Source: Sphingomonadaceae bacterium
Lineage (GTDB): Bacteria; Pseudomonadota; Alphaproteobacteria; Sphingomonadales; Sphingomonadaceae
Length of the DNA stretch: 37,472 bases
Direction of reading: 5' to 3'
NCBI GenBank assembly: GCA_025359685.1
Contig: JANYEY010000008.1
Coordinates: forward strand, 1 to 37,472
The number at the start of each line of letters is the position of its first letter. Within the stretch, counting starts at the first letter, position 1. The notes below the pieces were generated by a model, which saw only the letters and a program-made list of their open reading frames with translations, had not been told where the DNA came from and ran no database searches. This document shows positions 32,151 through 37,472 of this stretch, in pieces. Position numbers and translations under genes: made by a program.

Positions 32151-32402
32151 TTAGATCTCGGCGCCGTCCACCAGCGGGCGGCTTTCACGAGTGCCTTTGT
32201 AGCGCGCATCGGGCTCGGCCGGGCCGGGCGAGATGATCACGTGATCGGCGTGCACCTCAAGCAGCGTGCCAACGAACGGCCAGTCCTCCATCGTGCTGAC
32301 CCGGTAACTCACCGTATCACCGGCTTTGAAGCTCGCCGCATCGAAATTGAATGCGAAGGGGCAATCTTCGCCGTCTTCACCAGTCGCACCCATTCCGCGC
32401 AT
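32151..32402 (-). CDS. small hypothetical protein
   Basis: Cytosolic protein of 83 residues with no recognised family. It starts MRGMGATGEDGEDCPF. The middle (FKAGDTVSYRVSTMEDWPFVGTLLEVHADHVIISPG) suggests a small beta-barrel of SH3 or Hypervariable-loop type. The ATG at 32402 follows AAGGAG, a strong ribosome site that argues the gene is real. It lies downstream of the ndk terminator, so it is read by leak-through or from a promoter overlapping that terminator. Confidence 0.65.
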   Translation of the reverse strand: MRGMGATGEDGEDCPFAFNFDAASFKAGDTVSYRVSTMEDWPFVGTLLEVHADHVIISPGPAEPDARYKGTRESRPLVDGAEI

Positions 32403-32440
32403 TGTCGCTCTCCTTTGCGCCAAAATGGCCTCATTGCTCG

Positions 32441-32481
32441 CAAAAGAAAAGGGCCGCCGGATTGCTCCAGCGGCCCCTTTT
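32441..32481 (-). terminator. rho-independent terminator of ndk
   Basis: GGGCCGC (32451-32457) pairs with GCGGCCC (32470-32476) around a 12-base loop. On the minus strand the stem is followed by TTTTCTTTTG, the complement of 32441-32450. The plus strand also has CTTTT after the stem, so it may work in both directions. It lies 18-22 bp past the ndk stop. Confidence 0.8.
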
Positions 32482-32498
32482 CATCGCGAACAGCCAAA

Positions 32499-32921
32499 TC
32501 AACCGACGATTTCTTCCGGCTTGAAGAAGTAGGCGATCTCGATCGCGGCGTTCTCTCCGCTGTCGCTGCCGTGGACGGTGTTTTCGCCGATCGACAGCGC
32601 ATGGGCCTTGCGGATGGTGCCCTCGGCTGCGTCGGCCGGGTTGGTCGCGCCCATCACGTCGCGGTTGCGGGTTACGGCGTCTTCGCCTTCGAGCACCTGC
32701 ACCACCACCGGTTCGCTCATCATGAAGTCGCACAGTTCGCCAAAGAACGGGCGCGCGCTGTGCACCGCGTAGAAGCCTTCGGCCTGCTTACGGGTCATAT
32801 GGATACGCTTCGAAGCGACGACTCGCAGACCGGCATCTTCCAGCATCTGGGTGACCGCGCCGGTCAGGTTGCGGCGGGTGGCGTCGGGCTTGATGATCGA
32901 AAAGGTGCGGGTAACCGCCAT
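32499..32921 (-). CDS. ndk: nucleoside diphosphate kinase
   Basis: Cytosolic enzyme that balances nucleoside triphosphate pools by phosphate transfer through a histidine, 140 residues (family length). N-terminal [14 protein letters not shown], central [22 protein letters not shown] and the phospho-acceptor H117 in [10 protein letters not shown] are all present. It has its own terminator and a 93-bp gap to holC upstream. It lies near the purine genes but on the other strand. Confidence 0.97.
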   Translation of the reverse strand: MAVTRTFSIIKPDATRRNLTGAVTQMLEDAGLRVVASKRIHMTRKQAEGFYAVHSARPFFGELCDFMMSEPVVVQVLEGEDAVTRNRDVMGATNPADAAEGTIRKAHALSIGENTVHGSDSGENAAIEIAYFFKPEEIVG

Positions 32922-33014
32922 GTCTCATTCCTTGGAACTGGTTGGGAGGGTGTTCAGTTGGCGCGCCCCTAGCCGGGTTCGCGCGGGGTCGCAAGATCAG
33001 GACCCCTTCCAGGA

Positions 33015-33449
33015 TCAGGCTTTGCGCTCCCAGCGGCCGCCGGTCTGCTGCCAATAGTTGCGGGTCGCCTCGTCCTTGCCGTCGAGACTGCGCCAGGTCT
33101 GGCGGGCATTTTCGATGCTGGTCTCGTCGAACAACAGGAAGACCCGCTCAAACCCTTCCGCGCCATCGCGCCATTGCCCGTCGGCTAGCGCCAGGTAAGT
33201 GGCGCCGTTGGCCGGTTCGAGGCTGTCCGCCAGCAGGATCGGCTGGCGCGCATCGTCCGTTCCGCCCGCCTGGCCATTGGCAAGGAACGTGCCCTTGGGC
33301 GCCCACAGCGCGTCGCTGATCCGGGCCAACTGCGCCGCATCGGCCGAGACCACCAGCACTTTGGCCCCGGCTTCACGCATCTTGACCGCAAGCGCGGGCA
33401 GCGCGGTTTCGACCGGGCTTTCGCTTAGCTGGTAGAAATCAACCCTCAA
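33015..33449 (-). CDS. holC: DNA polymerase III chi subunit
   Basis: Subunit of the replicative polymerase clamp-loader complex that links it to single-strand binding protein, 144 residues. The N-terminus RVDFYQLSESPVETALPALAVKMREAGAKVLVV is the family hallmark. Residues further on (LWAPKGTFLANGQ; PILLADSLEPANGATYLALADG; RVFLLFDE) also fit. The only usable start is TTG at 33449, five bases after the pepA stop, with GGAAGG a little upstream; a longer open frame to 33581 lies inside pepA and is rejected. It is co-transcribed with pepA, a pairing common in proteobacteria. Confidence 0.88.
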   Translation of the reverse strand: MRVDFYQLSESPVETALPALAVKMREAGAKVLVVSADAAQLARISDALWAPKGTFLANGQAGGTDDARQPILLADSLEPANGATYLALADGQWRDGAEGFERVFLLFDETSIENARQTWRSLDGKDEATRNYWQQTGGRWERKA

Positions 33450-33454
33450 GCCCC

Positions 33455-34918
33455 TCAGCCTTCCAGATTGTCCCGCACAAACCGGTCGAGCACGCGCACG
33501 CCGTAGCCGGTCGCGCCCTTGTCCCAGGTCGCGCCGGGCTTGGCCGACCAGGCCATGCCCGCAATGTCGAGGTGCGCCCACGGGGTGCCCTTATCAACAA
33601 AGCGCTGGATGAACTGTGCTGCGGTGATCGAGCCGCCTTCGCGCGGGCCCACGTTCTTCATGTCGGCAATCGGGCTATCGATCAGCTTGTCGAATGCCGC
33701 GCCCAGCGGCATGCGCCACAGCTTGTCGCCCGAGGCATCGCCTGCTGCGATGAGCTGGCCCGCGAGCTTATCATCGTTTGAGAAGATCCCGGCCTGCTCA
33801 TGTCCGAGCGAAATGATGATCGCGCCGGTCAACGTCGCCAGATCGACGATCCGCGTCGGCTGGTATTCCTGCTGCACCCAGGTCACGCAATCGCACAGCA
33901 CCAGCCGCCCTTCGGCGTCGGTGTTGATCACTTCGATGGTCTGGCCCGACATCGAGGTAACGACATCGCCCGGGCGCTGCGCGTTGCCATCAGGCATGTT
34001 TTCAACCAGCCCGCAGACGGCGACCACATTGGCCTTGGCCTTGCGCCCGGCGATTGCCAGCATCGCGCCCACAACCGCGCCCGCGCCGCCCATGTCCCAC
34101 TTCATGTCTTCCATACCGGCTGGCGGCTTGAGGCTGATCCCGCCGGTATCGAAGGTCACGCCCTTGCCGACAAAAGCGCTGGGCTTTTCGCCCGGCTTGC
34201 CGCCATTCCATTCGAGCACGAGGATCCGCGCCGGGCGGACCGAGCCTTGCGCCACGCCGAGCAGCGCGCCCATGCCAAGCCTGGCCATTTCGGCATCGTC
34301 GAGCACGCGGACCTTGAGCCCGACCGCCTCGGCGCGCGGACGCACGCGTTTGATGAAGCTTTCGGGATAGATGATGTTGGCGGGTTCGGTGACCAGTTCG
34401 CGGGTCAATTCGACCCCGTCGGCCAAGGCCGCCTCGACCTGCCACGCGGCTTCGGTGCCGTCGGGCGCGCCGGCGACGCGGATCGTCTTGAGCGAAGCCT
34501 GCTGGTCGCTCGGCAGCTTGGTCCGGTACTTGTCATAACGCCAGCCGCGCAGCCGGGCGCCGAGCACCACTGCGGCGGCTTCCTGCACGGAAAGGCCAGC
34601 CGCGCCAAGATCGATCGTCACGCTGCTTTCGCCCGAGGCGATGTATTTGGCGGTGATCGCCGCCCCGGCGCGTTCAAGCGCGGCCAGCCGATCCTTTGCC
34701 TTGGCCTCACCTGTGCCGGCCAGTGACATCCGCACTACGGCCCCGCCTTGAGCGACGAAGCTTTCGTGAAGCTGGCCGACCTTGCCGGTAAAGCGGCTGG
34801 CTGCGGCCGCCGCAGTCACGACCGGGTCAAGCGTAGTTGGCAGCTTGTCCTGCTGGACCAGCAGAGCGACAGGGCTGGTCGTAGCGGCAAGCGGAGCGGT
34901 AACAAATTCGATTTGCAT
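33455..34918 (-). CDS. pepA: leucyl aminopeptidase (M17)
   Basis: Cytosolic hexameric metallo-aminopeptidase of 487 residues. The metal-binding and catalytic region is intact: VGKGVTFDTGGISLKPPAGMEDMKWDMGGAG, the signature NTDAEGRLVL and the following LVLCDCVTWVQ. The N-terminal macro-like domain is present (residues 1-150). The ATG at 34918 (MQIEFVTAPL) follows GGGAGA at good spacing; the open frame extends far upstream to 36442 but is antisense to lptD and not real. holC follows 5 bp after the stop. PepA in some bacteria also binds DNA; nothing here tests that. Confidence 0.96.
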   Translation of the reverse strand: MQIEFVTAPLAATTSPVALLVQQDKLPTTLDPVVTAAAAASRFTGKVGQLHESFVAQGGAVVRMSLAGTGEAKAKDRLAALERAGAAITAKYIASGESSVTIDLGAAGLSVQEAAAVVLGARLRGWRYDKYRTKLPSDQQASLKTIRVAGAPDGTEAAWQVEAALADGVELTRELVTEPANIIYPESFIKRVRPRAEAVGLKVRVLDDAEMARLGMGALLGVAQGSVRPARILVLEWNGGKPGEKPSAFVGKGVTFDTGGISLKPPAGMEDMKWDMGGAGAVVGAMLAIAGRKAKANVVAVCGLVENMPDGNAQRPGDVVTSMSGQTIEVINTDAEGRLVLCDCVTWVQQEYQPTRIVDLATLTGAIIISLGHEQAGIFSNDDKLAGQLIAAGDASGDKLWRMPLGAAFDKLIDSPIADMKNVGPREGGSITAAQFIQRFVDKGTPWAHLDIAGMAWSAKPGATWDKGATGYGVRVLDRFVRDNLEG

Positions 34919-35017
34919 GGTTTCTCCCGAAAGGAAAATCGTCCAGTCGCGCCAAAGCGATGCGCGGCGGTGACAGCGTGGATTGCAGTTAGGCGCGGGC
35001 GGTGCGATAGGCAAGCC

Positions 35018-37327
35018 ATGCTCCCTTTCCCGCGGCCGCACTGGCTGCATGCCGACCTGTCCGCGATTCGTTCGACCGCCACCGGTGTCGCACTGACGCT
35101 CGCCTTGCTGGCCGCGCCAGCGCTGGCGCAGACGCAGGATGCGCCCGACCCGCTGCTGGAGCATCCGCCGTCGGAAGTCGGGACCAATCCCGCGCCGCAG
35201 GGCGCCAAGCCAGCCAGCAACGATCAGGTTACGTTCGAAGCCTCGGGCGCGAACTACGATGACAAAGCCAATACCGTCAGTGTGTTTGGCAATGTCATCC
35301 TGCGCCGCGGTGACCAGTCTGTCCGCGCCGACGAACTGACGTGGAACCGCAACTCCGGCGAAATCGTCGCAACCGGCAATATCCGCTTCGTCGATGCCGA
35401 CGGCAACCAGCTGTTCACCGAACGGCTCGAACTGACCGACGAGTTCAAAGCCGGTGCAATGGAGAACATGCTCTACGTTCTGCGCGAAGGCGGGCGCCTG
35501 GCGGCACAGCGCGGGACGCGGGGCGAGAACGGCCAGGTGGTGTTGACCAACGCGGCATACTCGGCCTGCGCGGTGGAAGACAGCCAAGGCTGCCCGCACC
35601 AGCCGAGCTGGCGGATCACCGCCAAGCGCGTGGTCTTCGATCCCGACAAGAAGACCGTCAAATTCTATGGCTCGCAGATCGAGCTGTTCGGCCTGCGCCT
35701 GCTGCCGCTGCCGCCGATCACGATCGCCACCAATGGCCGGCCGATTTCGGGACTGCTGATCCCCGATATCCAACTCAACGCGTCGAACGGGGTCCAGCTG
35801 TCCGAAACCTGGTACCAGCGGCTCGGCAATTCGGGCGACCTGGCCGTCACCGGATATCTGTTTACGAAGGCGCTGCCGATGATTTCGGGGCAGTACCGCC
35901 AGTTGCTGTCCAACGGGGCGTTTCAGATCACCGGCTACGCCACCCGCAGTTCGCGCATTCCGATTGGCGGCAGCACCCCGACGAACCAGACCGACTTCCG
36001 CGGCTATCTCTATGCCAATGGCAAGTTTCAGTTCAGCCCCAACTGGAGCGTGAACTTCAGCATCCGCGCCGCATCCGACCGCACCTTCCTGCGCCGCTAT
36101 GACATCAGCCGCGACGATCGGCTGCGCTCCAACGTCACACTTGAACGGATCGATCCCGACAGCTATTTCTCGCTCGCCGGCTGGGCGACGCAAACCTTGC
36201 GAGTAGGCGACCGCCAGGGCCAGGTGCCCTTCGCGATTCCGGAAATCGACTATCGCCGCCGCCTGACCGATCCGGTGCTGGGCGGCAAGATCCAGCTCCA
36301 GTTCAACAGCCTGGCGATCACCCGGACCAGCGGGCAGGATACCCAGCGCGCCTTTGCCAGCGCGCAGTGGGATCTGCGGCGCATCACCCCCTTGGGCCAG
36401 GAGGTAACGCTGACCGCGCTGGCCCGCGGCGATGTCTACCATTCGGACGAGAACGCGCTGACCACCACGGTCAGCTATCGCGGCAATCCGGGCTGGGAAA
36501 CCCGCGGCGTGGCGACGCTGGCGCTGGACGTTAAATGGCCGCTAGTCGGCGGTTTCCTGGGCGGGACGCAGGTCCTGACGCCGCGCTTCCAGATCGTCGC
36601 CAGCCCGACGCTGCGCAATCTTGTTGTGCCCAATGAAGATGCGCGCGCGATCGATCTTGAGGATTCGAACCTGTTCGCGCTCAACCGTTTCCCCGGGTAT
36701 GACCGGATCGAGGACGGTGTGCGGTTCACCTATGGACTCGACTGGCAGTTTGAGCGGCCCGGCTGGCGGGTCAACACCACGATCGGGCAAAGCTATCGGC
36801 TGACCAACCTCCCCACCCTGCTGCCCGACGGCACCGGTCTGTCCGAGCGCACGTCGGACATTGTCGGGCGGACCGAAGTGCGGTTCCGCGATGTGGTGAA
36901 GTTCACCCACCGCTTCCGGCTCGACAAGGACAACTTCGCGGTGCGCCGCAATGAATTCGATGCGGCGGTGGGAACCCAGCGGACTTACCTCGAAGTCGGC
37001 TACCTGCGCCTCAACCGCGATATCAGCGGCGGGATCGAAGACCTTAAGGACCGCGAGGAACTGCGTCTGGCCGGCCGGGTCGGGTTTGCGCGTTATTGGT
37101 CGATCTTTGGCTCGGGCGTGTTCGACCTGACCGGAAAGAGCGACGATCCCGCGCTCACCAATGTCGACGGGTTCCAACCGGTCCGCACCCGGCTCGGCGT
37201 GGCCTACCAGGACGATTGCCTCGAATTCGACCTGACCTGGCGGCGCGACTATGTTGCGACCGGGGATGCACGCCGGGGCAACACCTTCCAGATCCATATC
37301 GCGGTCAGAAATCTGGGCTTCCGGTGA
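35018..37327 (+). CDS. lptD: LPS-assembly protein LptD
   Basis: Essential outer-membrane beta-barrel of 769 residues that inserts lipopolysaccharide into the outer leaflet together with LptE. The signal peptide ends at ALA-Q (about 37). The N-terminal beta-jellyroll (OstA) domain follows, with QVTFEASGANYDDKANTVSVFGNVILRRGDQSVRADELTWNR and the repeat-like GNIRF. Then comes the LptD barrel domain, with the cysteine pair SACAVEDSQGC and the family stretches KTVKFYGSQIELFGLRLLPLPPI and PISGLLIPDIQ. The C-terminus is aromatic-terminated (VRNLGFR). The start at 35018 is supported by the signal peptide. It is divergent from pepA. The frame is complete; no partner gene (surA, pdxA, ksgA) is visible in the last 145 bp. 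Confidence 0.96.
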   Translation: MLPFPRPHWLHADLSAIRSTATGVALTLALLAAPALAQTQDAPDPLLEHPPSEVGTNPAPQGAKPASNDQVTFEASGANYDDKANTVSVFGNVILRRGDQSVRADELTWNRNSGEIVATGNIRFVDADGNQLFTERLELTDEFKAGAMENMLYVLREGGRLAAQRGTRGENGQVVLTNAAYSACAVEDSQGCPHQPSWRITAKRVVFDPDKKTVKFYGSQIELFGLRLLPLPPITIATNGRPISGLLIPDIQLNASNGVQLSETWYQRLGNSGDLAVTGYLFTKALPMISGQYRQLLSNGAFQITGYATRSSRIPIGGSTPTNQTDFRGYLYANGKFQFSPNWSVNFSIRAASDRTFLRRYDISRDDRLRSNVTLERIDPDSYFSLAGWATQTLRVGDRQGQVPFAIPEIDYRRRLTDPVLGGKIQLQFNSLAITRTSGQDTQRAFASAQWDLRRITPLGQEVTLTALARGDVYHSDENALTTTVSYRGNPGWETRGVATLALDVKWPLVGGFLGGTQVLTPRFQIVASPTLRNLVVPNEDARAIDLEDSNLFALNRFPGYDRIEDGVRFTYGLDWQFERPGWRVNTTIGQSYRLTNLPTLLPDGTGLSERTSDIVGRTEVRFRDVVKFTHRFRLDKDNFAVRRNEFDAAVGTQRTYLEVGYLRLNRDISGGIEDLKDREELRLAGRVGFARYWSIFGSGVFDLTGKSDDPALTNVDGFQPVRTRLGVAYQDDCLEFDLTWRRDYVATGDARRGNTFQIHIAVRNLGFR

Positions 37328-37472
37328 TTGGCGAATTCAGAAAGTTGGCAGTCTGTCGCAAAAACGCTATCGGCGCTTGCTCAGCCACGGTTAAGCCTGC
37401 GCGCGGCAATGGCCCGGCAACTAGGGCGCGGTATTTCCGCGCGGCATATGGGAATTTTTGATCAGTGACTAA
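37328..37472 (+). other. intergenic tail after lptD
   Basis: No gene is visible in these 145 bases. The next gene must begin beyond the window. In many proteobacteria surA follows lptD, but nothing here proves it. Confidence 0.3.

Noticed and set aside
34919..36442. 508-codon N-terminal extension of pepA
   Set aside because: It runs antisense to lptD. The pepA ATG at 34918 has a good ribosome site and the normal N-terminus.

Overview
The window is a piece of alphaproteobacterial chromosome, most likely from the order Sphingomonadales (Sphingomonas/Novosphingobium-like). The reasons are the high-GC codon use, two large TonB-dependent receptors with the EIVVTA-type N-terminus common in that group, the separate small PurS subunit, an HdaA-type DnaA regulator, a DUF2794 gene, and a dispersed inverted repeat (32023-32115) that resembles one I recall from sphingomonad genomes. 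Both ends are intergenic and every gene called is complete. I see no rRNA, tRNA, CRISPR array, insertion sequence or prophage. The one accessory-looking piece is a VapBC toxin-antitoxin pair.

Layout. 1-5.9 kb (minus strand): a PilZ protein, the PBP4-type carboxypeptidase dacB, a KirBac-type potassium channel translationally coupled to dacB, and TonB receptor 1. 5.9-10.4 kb (plus): a structured leader, purC, a DUF924 protein and an M16 lipoprotein protease. 10.4-13.9 kb (minus): TonB receptor 2 with a clear terminator, and a small exported protein. 14.0-15.8 kb (plus): an OmpR-type regulator with a degenerate receiver, then purS-purQ. 15.8-21.0 kb (minus): a membrane PAS-GGDEF-EAL protein, a small membrane protein, glmS and vapBC. 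21.1-26.9 kb: an exported TPR-like protein (+), glmU (-), gph (+), a short-chain dehydrogenase (+) and two multi-pass membrane proteins (+). 26.9-29.9 kb (minus): a tightly packed run DUF2066 - hdaA - cysE - DUF2794. 29.9-32.0 kb (plus): purM and a PurN-YjbR fusion. 32.1-34.9 kb (minus): a small hypothetical protein, ndk, holC and pepA. 35.0-37.3 kb (plus): lptD.

How the genes fit together. Five purine biosynthesis genes (purC, purS, purQ, purM, purN) plus ndk form a scattered nucleotide-synthesis theme; purL is absent. glmS and glmU make UDP-GlcNAc for peptidoglycan and LPS, and dacB (peptidoglycan trimming) and lptD (LPS export) act on the same envelope. HdaA and HolC belong to replication and its control.

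The most unusual signals are in the non-coding parts. Three genes (21138, 25096, 26233) start just after hairpins whose 3' arm holds or abuts the ribosome-binding site. purC has a two-hairpin leader ending in a terminator-like stem and T-tract. vapB has a promoter that would give a nearly leaderless mRNA, flanked by two palindromes with identical half-sites. A vapBC module sits 15 bp upstream of essential glmS. In the proteins, the PurN-YjbR fusion and the regulator lacking the acidic pair and the conserved lysine stand out.
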